A stretch of 64,000 nt of DNA from JAGVSZ01 sp019137045 (GCA_046347635.1 JAXMFT010000005.1:1-64000); one strand, 5' to 3'. Positions 30,732 to 42,446 are shown, numbered from the stretch's first letter. Notes: generated by a model not told the origin, from the sequence alone. Numbers and translations are program-made.

Positions 30732-33225
30732 ATGCACGCATTCCATAGCCTGTCGCACGTCCCCGCTGCGGCCTGCGCGGCTCTGCTCGCAGGCTGCCTT
30801 GGCGACTCTGGCTCAAGCGATGCGACCGCAGGGCAATCTGGCGCGGACGCAGGCTCCCCCCAATCACACGCCCTGGTGGCAATGCCGGGGTCCGCGTTTG
30901 CCTCGGATGCCTCAAACCTGGGGCGATGACAGCAGTAGCCGCCAAGGCTGCGCCACCCTCAAGCAACGGCGTCCCCGCAGCCGCAACCGTCGCCCTAGCA
31001 CCTCTGGCCGCCGCGCGACCCACCCCCATAGACGTACAGAATCTGCCGCTGCGGACCTGGGTTGCGAGGCGATACACGACACCCAACGCACCGGCTGCGG
31101 GGATCAGCGGTCGCGGTGGCGGGTCGAAGCATGTGCGAATCGCTCAGAACCTCGACAACGGCAGGCTCTACTTCCTGGGTGGCGATTACTCGTCCAACCC
31201 GGGCGACGGGTCGTTCGTAAACGGCGTGCGGTCCTACGACTTGCCGAGCGACCGATGGATCATGGACTTCCCTACTGCGGTCGACGTGGCGAGGTCTATG
31301 CCGCACGCCCAGATGAAGTTGGTTGGGTATGGGACAGCCGCCGCAAAGTTTTCTGGGTGTTGCCCGGATTCTTCGGGCTGAATCAGTCGGGACCCGGCGC
31401 GCCCGTGGTGCCGGCCCCCAGGTGGGCATACCTACCGCCAAGATCATGACGTACGATCCGCAGATCATCGCTGGTCTGACCCGGGCGCGGTTCGAGCCGG
31501 TCCCGCGCGGGACCGAGCTAAGCAAGTTTGCGGTGTGGCCGACGCGTCAACGGACAGCATCTGGCGTGTTAGGTACGAAGGCTGTGGTCGCGGAACTATC
31601 AACTGCTGGCTTCGCGGGCGAGAACCGCTGGGAGGAATTCTCGGCACCAGCAGTGGACGGGACCTACATCAATAGTGCCCATCTCGACAAGGAGTACATC
31701 GCGCTTGATTCGGTGGGTCGTCAGATCTACGTCATCGACCCTAACGGCTATCGGTTATTCCGCCTAGACATGCGGACCCGGAAAGTCCAGATCTTGGCGC
31801 CTCCTCCGGATTTCCCAGCCGCCCGAACGGGTCGACGACAGGGTATGACGGTCATCGTGTGGAATAGCGTTAGCAACGTCCTTCACTACCTGCGTCAAGC
31901 GGATTCAAGGGGAGCATTTGCGCCTGCTACGTACCGGCCCGACGTAGATCGTTGGAGTTGGATCCGATGAGCCAGCCCGACGGGCTGGTCCGTTCCAGGT
32001 AACGCTGCAGCCTCGATGCGCTTCACAACGTACTCTTTGTCTCAGGCGGCCTCGGTCCTACAGCCGATGTCGACGAGCGTGTCGTGACTCACTACTTTGT
32101 TTAGCCGCTATGGCGGAAGCGGGAACGACTACCGCATCCGCCCAGATAGTGCGCAGCCTCCAACGAGACAACCCATCGTACTCGCAGCCGCCACATCGCT
32201 GCCGATGCCCGTTTCTGCTGGGCAATGGCAGGCCCTTCCCTAGGACCCCGCCGGGTACGCATACGGATTCGCCCGCGGCCATTGGGCATCGCGGATCAAC
32301 AAGGCAACTTTTTTCGGAAATAGTCACAACCCGCTGGGCGACAACTCGATTCGCGCGTTCGATCCCACAACCAGGACGTGGGAGTATCTCTGACGAACAA
32401 CCACGCGGTCGGCCTTCAGAACTGCGACAACTTCGCGTCCTTCTACGTCCCGAGAATGGGGGCTGCCGGCGAGCTATGGGTCGCCGGCGGCTCGGGGCTC
32501 GAAACATATCAGGCGCGTGCGAACGCCGGCGTTTCGCGCCGGCCGGTTTGACATCGCGGACGCGTCGGTGGGTCGCAACATCGACCGACAAGTTCTCGGC
32601 GTGGTCCGGGGTCGTGGCAAACGAGATCAGGTTCCTTGCGGATCCGGCGATGGCCTGGTGCGATGCGCTCGACATGTGGGTGTGTCATTCGGAGGTGCCG
32701 CCGAGGGGAATGCGAGTTGATCACCAGTACGCCATCGAGCGTAACCCGACAGGCCCTCAACCCTATCGTGCGGTCGAGTTCAGCGGGCCGCGGCCCCCTC
32801 CGAGAACGCAGGCGACGAATCTGGGGGTTTGTGACAGCAACGCCTTTTATGTCTACGGCGGCCTGTATCAGGTACCCCATCCCCCGGGGACAATGGTTAT
32901 AGGGCCTGGAATGATCTATGGCGCTTCGATCTCCGTCGCCGAGAGTGGCAACAGTTGCCGTCCGGCGGGCACCCTGCGGTAAATCAGAATGTCACTTTTG
33001 ACCGCGCGAAGAATGCAATCGTCGTTTTTATGGCTCAAAGCTGGTTCTGCAATCTGGGCGTATTACCCTGAGACCCAAACATGGGCAAACGTATCTCCGC
33101 CCAACGTGCCGGAGAACTACAACGGAACCGGCATTTACGCGCCCACCACGAACGTACACCTTTACTTCGGCGGCGCAAACAACACAATCGCGAGTTACTT
33201 GAGCGCGGCGTTTCAGCTCAGGTAA
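30732..33225 (+). pseudogene. Secreted kelch/galactose-oxidase-like beta-propeller lipoprotein(s), frameshifted
   Basis: The ATG at 30732 follows an AGGGAA ribosome-binding site and opens a lipoprotein signal (VPAAACAALLAGC, Cys22). Propeller-type blades follow in changing frames: IAQNLDNGRLYFLGGDYSSN, VRSYDLPSDRWIMDFP, YIALDSVGRQIYVIDPNGY, FRLDMRTRKVQIL, DALHNVLFVSGGLG, then a second set including IRAFDPTTRTWEYL, MWVCHSEVPPRGM, NAFYVYGGLYQVP and AIWAYYPETQTWANVSPP. Either one ~830-residue protein with two propellers or two tandem paralogues (second from ~32060, without its own lipobox). Such propellers bind or oxidise carbohydrates; the function here is unknown. Confidence 0.6.
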
Positions 33226-34928
33226 GGCGTCCCTGCGCCGTATTTCGGCGTGTCGACTGCCATTCGACGAGTCCATGGAAATCAGGAGATCGTGAAGCTC
33301 CTCCAAGGACTTGTCCCGCGGCAACGCCAGTATTTGCCGTCGCAGTGGAGCGCGACCTCTGTTGCGCTTCTCCGTGATGGGATCATTAAAGTACCTACGG
33401 AATCCAGCAACAACGTCGAAAGAAATGCGATATCGAGTTGTTGTAGCCGATCTAGCCTCGTTGTCCGGAGCGTAAAATTCCTTGGCGGCGATCACGAAGT
33501 AGTGTGTCCTTCAAGTCTTCGTGCCCTTCGTCGTGGGCGTTGTCCTTTGTGGGAGTGCACGCGTTGGTGATCGACGGATGATGGTCTCCAAAATGCACGA
33601 ACACGGCCGGGCGTCCGGGAAAGTGCGCCTCGCGGTTGGTCTCTAGCCACGCGAACGCCTCAGCACTTTCGTTCAGTCGGGACAGGAATTCCGCGAATGG
33701 AGGCATGGATTCCGGCGGAATCTTGGTCGGATCCAAGGCACGTTCTAGTTCCGCTGTTTGCTTGGAGCCCACATGCGGCCCGTGCTGATTGATGGTCAGC
33801 GCAAGGACGAACAAAGTGGTTGCGGTTTGAGTCGGGTCGATGGCGTTGTAGCGCGTCGAGCACGACCTTGAAATCTCCTCGTCCCGAGTACGCCAATCCC
33901 ATCGCCGGGGAGGATCGAGCGCATGGCTTTCGGTCGATGAACACCTCGGAAGCCGATGCTTTCGTGGGGAACTGCCGCGCGTTGACGAAGTTGCCCGAGT
34001 TCGGATAGACGGCGAGCGTGCGATATCCGGCCGCGCAGCCGGTTCGGCAGGCTATGGAAATCTTCGTCCTTTCAGCAGGAACGGAGCGTAATAGCCGCCT
34101 GGGCCGAAGTTGAGATGCGGGATTCCTGTCAGAAGCGCCGAATTCGGCGAGCCAGGTCGCGCCACCGAACGTATGAACTCGCAGCTTCCCGATTTCGAGT
34201 GCGACGGCGAGAAGAACTCGTCCAGTCGCGCTTTGCGTTCTCGGTCCGCGATGAATGGACGAATGTCGAAAGTCGATTCCTCCAGCACGATGATGATGTC
34301 GGGCAGCGTCTGCCGCGCATGCGCTCTAATTGAAGGTGACTGCACCAGGGGCCGCGGCGGGCATCTGCCGCGCAGGCGCCAAGTGTGGTGCTGGTATTCG
34401 CCGATGCCACGTACGAAAGTTGCGACTTTGTGGTTCCAGGAGATTAGATCCATCATCCCCATAGCGCTCAAACTCTGCGCATTCCCGGCATATGCAGCAA
34501 GGGCGACCGCGACTCCTGTAACCGTCACCGACCATCGGTATGGTCCACGGGGCTCGAGTCGCCACACCAGATACCCGAGCCCCAGCATTGGCAAGACGAA
34601 TCCCGTGACTGCCAGCAGAATTCGATGATCGTTAAGGAGCAGTTCCACAAAATTCTCACGCAGCATGTAAACCAGATCCCAGGAACAGGAATGGCACACC
34701 CATGAAGTGCAGCTTGATACGCGAGATTGCAAACACGCTGATTGGAACGACAATGCCCGATGCCAGGGAAAGAAATGGTCGCCTGGGTGGAGGACAAACC
34801 AGTGGAAGCCAACGGCTGCGACCGATTGACGCGAGCTGGCAGTTGACTGTCTCACCTTCCAGTCTCAAGATCGCGAGCAGCATCGCCGCAACAATGCATG
34901 CGGAGGAGCGATGAAACGATCGGCTCAT
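33213..34928 (-). pseudogene. Membrane sulfatase-fold phosphoglycerol/phosphoethanolamine transferase (LtaS/OpgB-like), frameshifted
   Basis: The N-terminal part has hydrophobic segments (SSACIVAAMLLAILRL, AVTGFVLPMLGLGYLVW) and the C-terminal part is an alkaline-phosphatase-superfamily domain: LPDIIIVLEESTFDIRPF, SALLTGIPHLNFGPGGYYAP, VLALTINQHGPH and VFVHFGDHHPS (His/Asp metal ligands). This order is that of LTA synthase/OpgB enzymes, which transfer phosphoglycerol (or phosphoethanolamine) from a phospholipid to a glycan in the periplasm. Several frame changes; the end (near 33213) overlaps the convergent propeller gene and is uncertain. A dgkA gene farther along the locus would recycle the diacylglycerol by-product. 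Confidence 0.7.
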
Positions 34929-35177
34929 CTGAGTCCGCGCTACCCAGTATTCAGCCTTTTCAGGCCAGACGGCTCCAGATCTGCGCACGCAGTGCCGTAC
35001 CGGCTGGAGTCAAGGCACTGTTCCTGACCATCGCAGAACAACCGGCTCTGCGTGACCGCCGTCATCAACCCGATCGGCAGCCGATAACGGGATCGAGCGC
35101 GACCATCCCTTCGACTCTACTGGTGAAGAAGGACCAGTCCGCCGAGACGCCCTTTCTCAGTCCGGCTCTGCGATTAC

Positions 35178-36250
35178 TCAGTCCAGTCGCATGATCTGGC
35201 CGCCAGGAGTAGACACAATCAAGAACGCGACCTCAATCCAATCGCATACCACCCCCATACGCGTTCGCAAGACGAGTAAACGGTGGCCGCATCATCCCGT
35301 GGATCGCGAAGAGCGGGAGCGATATGGCGCCGCAGAAAGTATCCCCCTGTCACCGTCGGCCGTTCTTGTTCCGCTCCCGCAGAGACCGAAGTCCCGACAC
35401 CAGCAGTAGAGTCACGCAGACTGGCGCGAGATACCAGAGCGCCTCAACCGCCAGTTTCCCGCAACGAAGAGGCCGCCAGCGCCACGAGCGCCCACGGCGA
35501 CAACTGCGGTAGTCCTCGCCGAGCCACATAGATGCCGAGGCAAAGCACCGGGAAGATGGCCAATCACCGTGAAATACAGGTTGAGCGCATGCGTCTCCAG
35601 AAACGGATTGAGCACCGCTTACAAACCAAGCCCTAGGACGCCGACTTCCGTGATTAGAACGCCGTCCCCATAGCGGGTAACGGAGGCGATTGAGTTAGGG
35701 GAAACACGGCGTAGAACTGAAACACGAACGAAAAGAACCACCACGGTCCCACCAGCAAGAGTTGCATGCCGGGTACACGTTTGCGAGCAAGCTGAGCCGA
35801 AGCAAGTAGGCCTTGAGCGTCCAGGAAAAGCCAGTCCCGCTGGCGCTACAAAAGGAGCGCATGCGCAACGACCAGACGACGAAGATGAGGTAGACCTTCG
35901 CAACCCGGTCGAGCATGAACCGCCCATCGCAAGCTGCCGAAGTTCCCGTGCGATCTGGAAGGGCTTCGTACGCGCCCACAGGAGACGAAGACCTGCACGC
36001 CGTAGTGCCCGAAGTACGAGTAGGCGGTTGGGCACCGAGCGGCTGCTCCCCGACCTGCTGCAGTAACCGTACCGTTATCTCGCGGCTGAAGTCGAACTCG
36101 TTCACCCCGGGACTGGGGTTGACCCAGTGAAAGTAGTTGTGCAGGACGATCAGCAGGATCCCGACGCCCTTGAAGAACTGCTGGTTTCCTCTCGAATTGA
36201 GTAGAACCTGGAGCGGATCGTCCAACCTGGCCCAGGCCGCCTTCAGCAGG
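35178..36250 (-). pseudogene. Acyltransferase 3 family membrane protein (OafA-like), frameshifted
   Basis: Fragments reconstruct an acyltransferase-3 integral membrane protein: NQQFFKGVGILLIVLHNYFH (helix 1 with the catalytic-type His), RVAKVYLIFVVWSL, SIASVTRYGDGVLITEVGVL, LETHALNLYFTVIGHLP and LPLFAIHGMMRPPFTRLANA. These enzymes O-acetylate or otherwise acylate surface polysaccharides. The start is not clean (about 36250; no ATG in the right place) and there are at least four frame changes. Confidence 0.6.
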
Positions 36251-36466
36251 CTGCGTGGCCTACGCCGCCTGCTCGCAGTATGGAGGCCCCCCCAAGAAGT
36301 TGGGTATCTGGGCTCATATTGCCGCACGGCCCGTCGTTCCACCCGGATTTCCGCAGCCCTGGGAGAACCGGGAGCGCTGGCGCCCTGTTCGACATCGATT
36401 CCCGGATGCCCCCAGCAGGACAAGGGGCCGCGGGAGTGTGCGACTGGTCGTTGGTCTGTTCCAACC

Positions 36467-38598
36467 ATGATTGGCTCCGGACCGCCCACCAACCGCGCAT
36501 GGCGCGAAGCGCTGCTGCCCGTACTATTCACCATTTCTGCTACCAGCGCTCAGCGTACCAGGTCTGCTGGCAGCGCGTGCTGTTCGGCGCCTTCGAGTGG
36601 ACATCGAGGCCGACGCGATCACCGTTTCGACGTTCATGCTCGGTTTGGGATGCGGCGCGCCTACAGGCGTCGCCCTGCGGATCGATTCAGCAACCTGATT
36701 ATCGAGGTGTTCGTCGCGTGCGAGATCGGGATCGGACCTTCGGACTGGTCAGCCCGTGGGCGTTTTCGGCGGCTACAACCAGTTTGCCGGCCTCTCCGGT
36801 CTGGGTCGTGGTGCGCACCGTCAACTTTCTTCTCGTACTGGTGCCTGCCATGCCCTCATGGGCAGCACCCTGCCGATGCTGGTTGCACACCTCTACCAAT
36901 CACTGGGCAACGTCGGTGTGTCAATCGGCCGCCTATACCAGGCGAACACCCTCGGCGCAGCGGCGCGCGCTCGGCGCGGGCGTTGTGCTCTTCATGGTGC
37001 TGACGCCTGATCGCGTGATTCAGATAGCCGTACTGGCAACTTTAAGGTCGCCCTGCTCAGCCTGCAAGGACGACCGCGTCGAGGTCTGAATGATCTGTTT
37101 CCCGCGCTTCCTGTCGTTCGCGATGGGGCTTCCTTGAGCCTGGCGCCGAGATTCTCTGGATCGACTCGGCGGCTTCGCCTACAAGGGGATACCTCAACTT
37201 CGCCTTCGTGCTGGCTACGCACCGGGGATCATGCTCGGGGCTGCCGCTTGAAAACGGTACTGTCGCGAGCCGGGGTCAACCTGCTTCACGTCAGCGGATG
37301 GATTCTCCTTCTCTTGGCCGGCTTGGCTGACTTTGCCAAGGCCCTGGATATTCGCATGGTCGTTAGCTGGAGGCTGGCTCGCAGGTTTGGTTGCGCTCGG
37401 GATCGCACTGGCGTCTACGGCATTCAAGAGCGCCGCTTCCGGATCGCCCATCATCTCGGCTTCGTCGGCCGCGGGCGTATTTGAACCTCCGTGTCCAAGG
37501 TCTACTTTGCGAACATCGTGGGCTCGACGCTGACCTTGTCGGCTTCATCCTGATGAACAGTCGGCGGTGCAGGACTGCCTGGTCTTGATGGCGGTGATGA
37601 CGCCCGCCGTATCGGCACCCTGCCGCATGAAATACCGGATTAGCCTGGTGAAAGCGCGTTGGCCAGCGGTGGGAAGGCACGCCCTGTTCTATGCCCAACC
37701 TGCTCGTCCGTCAGATCGCCTGCCTGACCAACGATAGCCGTCCGACAATCGAGACGGTCATCGAAAACCGCTCCGGCATCATCCATACATGTTCCACGCG
37801 CGAGGCGAGATGATCAGGTCTACGAGGCAACACATGACGGCAGTGACAATACCGACATTGCACTGGACATGAACGGGATCAGCAGAACGGTCTCGCCGCA
37901 GCATATCCGCAGCCGCGACGCGTCTCGACTGGATTGAGTGGGGGTGCGTGGTTGCGGTACTCCTGGACCGGACGCTGCGTGAGCGTCGAATGTGGAGACC
38001 GAATGGAGGCCAAGCATCGAGCCTATTCAGATCGCTCGCCAAGTCGCCTCCGGGACCTACTTGGCGATCCCCGAGTAGTCATTCACATCGACGACGGGCG
38101 ACGGTGGCTGAAACGGCATACGGACGCGCGGTACGATGTCATCGTCATGAATACCACCTTTCACTGGCGCGCTTACTCGAGCCTGTTGTTGAGTCGAGAT
38201 TTCCTGGAACTGCGCGCAGCCATCTCAACGATGGCGGAGTCATTGCATTCAATGCGACAGGATCCATCGACGCATTCAAGACGGCGTCGGGTGTCTTTCC
38301 GTACGTCTACTGTTTTCGCAACTTCGTATTCGCAAGTAATCGGGATCTCACCCTCAGTTCTCATCGGTACCAAGCCGTGATCGCGATGAACTGGAGCGGG
38401 TCACCTCTCGTGGATCAGTCGAAGGCCGGTGAATGATAGGCTCAGCGAGCTTGCGACCGGTGTCGTTCAGTTTGATGAGAGAGCGTGAGTCGCAACGCAT
38501 GGGGCGACCAGGCCATGACTATCATGGCGGCACATGATTACGGGGAGTATCGCTACGGTGTCTTCTACCAAGGGCTGTTCGTGAAAGGTTGGCCGTGA
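36467..38598 (+). pseudogene. Fused MFS/spermidine-synthase-like membrane protein, frameshifted
   Basis: The ATG at 36467 opens EALLPVLFTISATSA, then fragments ADAITVSTFMLGLGCGA, HALMGSTLPMLVAHLYQSLG and VSIGRLYQANTLGAA, the membrane half of MFS/spermidine-synthase fusions. The C-terminal aminopropyltransferase-like domain is seen as GDPRVVIHIDDGRRWLKRH, YDVIVMNTTFHWRAYSSLL, LNDGGVIAFNATGS, and a terminal MITEYRYG-like motif near 38550. Repaired length ~700 residues. Role in EPS loci is not established; it could modify a lipid or glycan with an aminopropyl or related group. Many frame changes. Confidence 0.6.
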
Positions 38599-38599
38599 T

Positions 38600-39957
38600 C
38601 CGCAAGAGCGCATGACGACTCGATACGCGTGATGCCGTATAGCTAACGGTTCAAGAAGGTGTGATCGGTGCGTGCCCCGAGGCGACTCGAGGACTTGGCA
38701 CCTTGATCGTACCAACTCCTGAATCAGGATGGCTGTCATGTTACGTATGCATAGAACAGGTCGAAGTAGCCGAGACCGAGAAACGCACCCGAGGCCGCAT
38801 ACCCCCAAAGCCCGATCTGTAGTCCGCCTGCAAGCTCCTGCCCACTCCAGATGGGGCGCGTGCTGCCGCACGGTTCGGCTCTACCAGCTGGAGCGAAAAG
38901 AGCGTCACGATCAGAAGCAAAATGAAAAGACCGAGGCTCACGAATCCCATGGTCGTTGAGGAACGGGAAGTAAATGCTGTGCGCCGATCGCGCGACGTTT
39001 CCGAACTCGTCGTACGCACGGTCCGCGTAGCTCAGCCATACATCGTCCGGCAGATACTGATCCAGAACCTGCCGCCGGTCAGCGGGCGCTGCTTCGCCAG
39101 GTTCCACGACACGCTTCCACGCCTGGATCCGCTGCATGGCTGAGCGGTCCTGGTCGCAGGTCTCGATCGCCTGGGCACAGCTCGTAGAGGGATTGCGGCG
39201 TAAACCAGTAGAGAAACCCCGCCGACACCGCCAACACGAAGACGGCCATCACCTTGCGCTTCGCCTGGAAGAGCATCAGGAATACGACGGCCGCGAGGCC
39301 AAGCATCGCGCCGCGGGAGTAGGTGAAGATCGTCGACAGCCCGGTGAGGATCGCCGCCGCGAACAGGCCGAGCCGAGCCCACTTGCGCTTCTCTTCGCGG
39401 GCGAGCGCGAACAACACCGGCATCACCATAGTGAACGCGAGGCCGAGGCTGTTGTTGTCCTCGATGAACGAGCCCTCCGGACCGCGAACGGAGAAAACGC
39501 CTCCCGACCGCAGCGTGAAGATCCCTCCCTTCACCCCGTAGAACCCGATCGAGAGCGTGATCACCAGCAGCAGCGCGCGAATCCGCTCGCGCCCGTAGAT
39601 CACGATCGTGGTCACGAACGTCATGAGCAGGATCTTCATGACCTGGTCCCACTTGACCCACGCCATCTGCGGAACCATCGCGAAGACCGACGTGATGGTG
39701 AAATCGATCGCCATCAGCGCGAGGATCACCATCTCCGGCGTCCCCGGAATCATCTTCCGATCGCGCGACACGAGCAGCCCGAGCAGCGTCGCCACCCCCA
39801 CGATCATCGCCACCGGCATGGTCGACGCGAAGCTCCACGTCAGCCGGTGCGGGTTCATGAACCCGATCCACGACCACACCAGCACCCCCATCCACGGCCG
39901 CACGAAGCACACCGGGATGAGCAGCGCGAACACACCAGTGAAAACGAGATCACGCAT
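38600..39957 (-). CDS. Putative O-glycosylation/O-antigen ligase, exosortase A-associated (TIGR03097-like); 3' part frameshifted
   Basis: The N-terminal ~270 residues are intact and multi-pass: RDLVFTGVFALLIPVCF, VWSWIGFMNPHRLTW, GVKGGIFTLRSGG, GSFIEDNNSLGLAF and TYSRGAMLGLAAV. These are the diagnostic blocks of the exosortase A-associated O-ligase family, which would polymerise or transfer lipid-linked glycan in the periplasm. Near 39080 the frame breaks; RIQAWKRVVEP, QYLPDDVWLSYADRAYDEFG and ARSAHSIYFPFLNDHG (the periplasmic loop with the ligase His) continue in a second frame, then a last helix region in others. The true end near 38600-38700 is uncertain. Its start overlaps the next minus-strand glycosyltransferase by 8 bp. 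Confidence 0.85.
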
Positions 39958-41143
39958 GCGCGACCTCGCCCGACCGGACGAGCCCCGACATCACCGCCTC
40001 CAGCGCGCGCGCCTGCCGCGCCCAGCCGTACCGCGCCTCCACGGTCGCCCGCGCCGCCGCGGCCAGCGACTTCCGCCTGACGGGATTCTCCAGCAGCTCC
40101 ACCACCGCCTCCGCGATCCCCGCCGGGTCGTCCCGCACGAGGATGTTCTCGCCCTCCCGCACCGCCAGCCCGCCGGTGCTCGCGCTCGTCGCCACCACCG
40201 CCTTCCCCATCGCCCACGCCTGCAGGATCTTGTTCTTGATCCCGGCGCCCTTGCGCAGCGGGCACACGAACACGGCCGCGCGGTCGAGATACGGCCGCAC
40301 GTCGTCCACGAACCCGGTCACCTCGACGTCCGCGCCCGCCAGCGCCGCCACCTCCGGCGCGGGGTTCTTGCCGACGATGCGGAACCGCACGCCGGGCACG
40401 CGCGCCCGGATCAGCGGCAGAACGCTGGACGCGAAGTACACCGCCGCGTCCGCGTTGGGCGGGAACGACATGTTCCCCTCGAACACCACGTCATGGTTCG
40501 ACTCGCCGCCGCTCCCCGGCTTGAAGTGATCCGTGTCCACGCCGTTGTGCACCACGTGCGTCGGCGTCCCCGGCGACACCTTCGAGAAGAACGCCGCATC
40601 CACCTCCGACACGAAGAGGCACGCGTCGGCCGGCCGAAAGTAGCGGCGCTCGAAGCGGTAGTTCATCAGCAGCCGCTTCAGCGTCCGCGCCGCCGCGCCG
40701 GGCGAGCGCGCGCGCTTCAGCTCGCGCACGTGCTCGAGCACGCCTTCGTCCACCGCGTCCATCAGCACGGGAAACTCGAACTCGGCGGGCAGGTTCACCA
40801 CCATGTCCCAGCCCGAGATCCACACCAGGTCCCAGTCGGCCGCGCGCCCCTCGCGCGCGAGGAACGCCGCCACCGCGTCGCTGCGCGGGCAGAACTCGTC
40901 CAGCCGGAACGCGGCGAGGAGGCGCGACACGCCGCTCGCCGGCGCGCCCCGCGGCCGCGGAAAGGTCCGCACCGACCGGAACAGCGGCCGGATCGGCGCG
41001 GGCGCCGCGGCGCCGGGATCCGCGTAGCACAGCAGGTCGAACGCGTGCCGCGCGGCGAGCTCGCGCACGTAGTGGAAGATGCGCAGGTTCTGGCCGTTCT
41101 CCAGCGGGTAGGGAAAGCGGTCGCAGAGGACGAGGATCTTCAT
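39950..41143 (-). CDS. Glycosyltransferase family 4, stp1-like paralogue
   Basis: A 397-residue GT-B glycosyltransferase. It opens MKILVLCDRFPYPLENGQNL, close in plan to the PEP-CTERM sugar transferase stp1 (which also occurs in this locus). The donor domain contains HVVHNGVDTDHFKPG, VVFEGNMSFPPNADA, FRIVGKNPAPEV, VEVTGFVDDVRPYL and FVCPLRKGAGIKNKILQAWA with the EX7E-position features. It overlaps the O-ligase start by 8 bp, suggesting coupled expression. A divergence from a duplicated stp1 is likely. Confidence 0.87.
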   Translation of the reverse strand: MKILVLCDRFPYPLENGQNLRIFHYVRELAARHAFDLLCYADPGAAAPAPIRPLFRSVRTFPRPRGAPASGVSRLLAAFRLDEFCPRSDAVAAFLAREGRAADWDLVWISGWDMVVNLPAEFEFPVLMDAVDEGVLEHVRELKRARSPGAAARTLKRLLMNYRFERRYFRPADACLFVSEVDAAFFSKVSPGTPTHVVHNGVDTDHFKPGSGGESNHDVVFEGNMSFPPNADAAVYFASSVLPLIRARVPGVRFRIVGKNPAPEVAALAGADVEVTGFVDDVRPYLDRAAVFVCPLRKGAGIKNKILQAWAMGKAVVATSASTGGLAVREGENILVRDDPAGIAEAVVELLENPVRRKSLAAAARATVEARYGWARQARALEAVMSGLVRSGEVAHA

Positions 41144-41276
41144 GGGCGCGGGGGGCCGGGGGACTGCCGAGCGGGCCGCAGCCGGCCCGCCGCTATCTTA
41201 CCGACCGGTCCCCGCCCGACTGAAAAAATCTGTGCAGGCAGCGGGAATTGTCGGCGCGCGCCGACGCGCGCGCGCC

Positions 41277-42309
41277 CTAGCCGGTCCCCGCGGCGGGGCG
41301 CGTGGTCGCGAGCTCGGCCGACAGGCGCTCGACCAGGCGCCGGTGCAGGCGGTAGGCGACGAGCGCCTTCACCGGGCTGCGCGCGATGGTCATGTCGTAC
41401 GCCCACAGCGCGCTCGCCGAGTACAGCCGGGCCCACGCGAGCGGCAGCAGCGGCAGCGGCCCCATCACCTTCGTGTACCCCGCGAGGAAGCGCGCGCCGA
41501 GCGCCGCGCGCCGCGCGCGCGCGCGCCACGCGCGCGGCAGCGCGCACTGCAGCTCGAGGCTGTTCAGGAACGGCGCGACGTCCTCCAGCACCGAGGTCAC
41601 GTTGCGCAGCTGCGCGTCGATCCCGGCCGCGCCCCCGTCGCCGAACAGGATGTTGTCCGGCTTGAAGTCGCCGTGGATCCAGCTCCACGGGTGGGGCGCC
41701 GCGGCCGCGTCCGCGGCGTAGCGCTCGAGGAGCGCCACGGCGCGCACGAACGCCCCGTCGCGCGCGGTCTCCAGCCGCAGCGCGTCGGTCAGCCCCGCGA
41801 GCTTGCGCTCCGCGGGCAGCGCGCCCTGCCGAGCCCGGCCCGGCCGAGTGCAGCAGCGCGAGCCACCGCCCCGCCTCCTCGACGTGGCGCTCCAGCGTCG
41901 CCGCCGCGCGCGGAAAGCGCCGCAGGTCCGCGGTCAGCGACTCGCCCTCGACCCAGCTCATCACCACGAGCGAGGCCGCCTCGTCGAGGTGCACCGGGTC
42001 GGGCCGGCCGAACGGCGCGCGCGCGTCGCGCGCGCGGTCGCGCAGCGCGCACAGCGCGTCGAACTGGATGCGCGCGGCCTCCGGGCTCGGCGCGCGCGTC
42101 CACGGGTCCACGCACACTTTCGCGGCCCAGCGCAGCGCCCCGCCGTCGGAGACCTCGTACACGCGCGAGTTGCGCGTGCGCGCGAGCGGCGTGCAGCGCA
42201 GGCGCGCCGGGTCGACCCCGGGCCGCAGGGCGGCGGCGAGGGCGAGGAGCCGCGCGCGCTCGGCGGACGGCCCGGCGTCGGCCGTGCTCAGGTCCGGCCG
42301 CGCGGCCAT
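41277..42309 (-). CDS. APH-family phosphotransferase (frameshift near 41820)
   Basis: A ~343-residue aminoglycoside-phosphotransferase-fold protein starting at 42309 (MAARPDLSTADAGP). The N-lobe is clear (YEVSDGGALRWAAKV, LVVMSWVEGESLTADL); the catalytic loop is WIHGDFKPDNILFGDG (HxDxxxxN), followed by NVTSVLEDVAPFLNSLEL. A one-base shift near 41820 separates the halves; the bridge LPAERKLAGLTDALRLE is recovered by restoring it. APH-fold kinases in EPS loci phosphorylate sugars or lipid intermediates; the substrate is unknown. Divergent from the TPR gene. Confidence 0.8.
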
Positions 42310-42446
42310 GGCGGAGGGGTGATGCGGGGGATCGGCGTCACGCCCGCGGAGGATAACCGCCCCGGCGCCGCAATCGCCGCCGGGCGCGCACGGGTGCGGC
42401 CCGGACACAAGAATTGACGATGTGCCGCGTCCCGGCGCGGCGCGCT

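Larger units (their letters stand above)
25860..39080. other. 13-kb block in which nearly every gene is broken by multiple frameshifts
   Basis: At least eight recognisable genes on both strands change frame every ~60-300 bp, while their protein segments stay well conserved. The left edge falls inside a methyltransferase gene and the right edge inside the O-ligase gene; outside these edges the same genes read cleanly. Base composition is less GC-extreme than the flanks. Sequence error in a low-coverage stretch is the simplest reading; a decaying, horizontally acquired EPS segment is the alternative. Confidence 0.8.
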
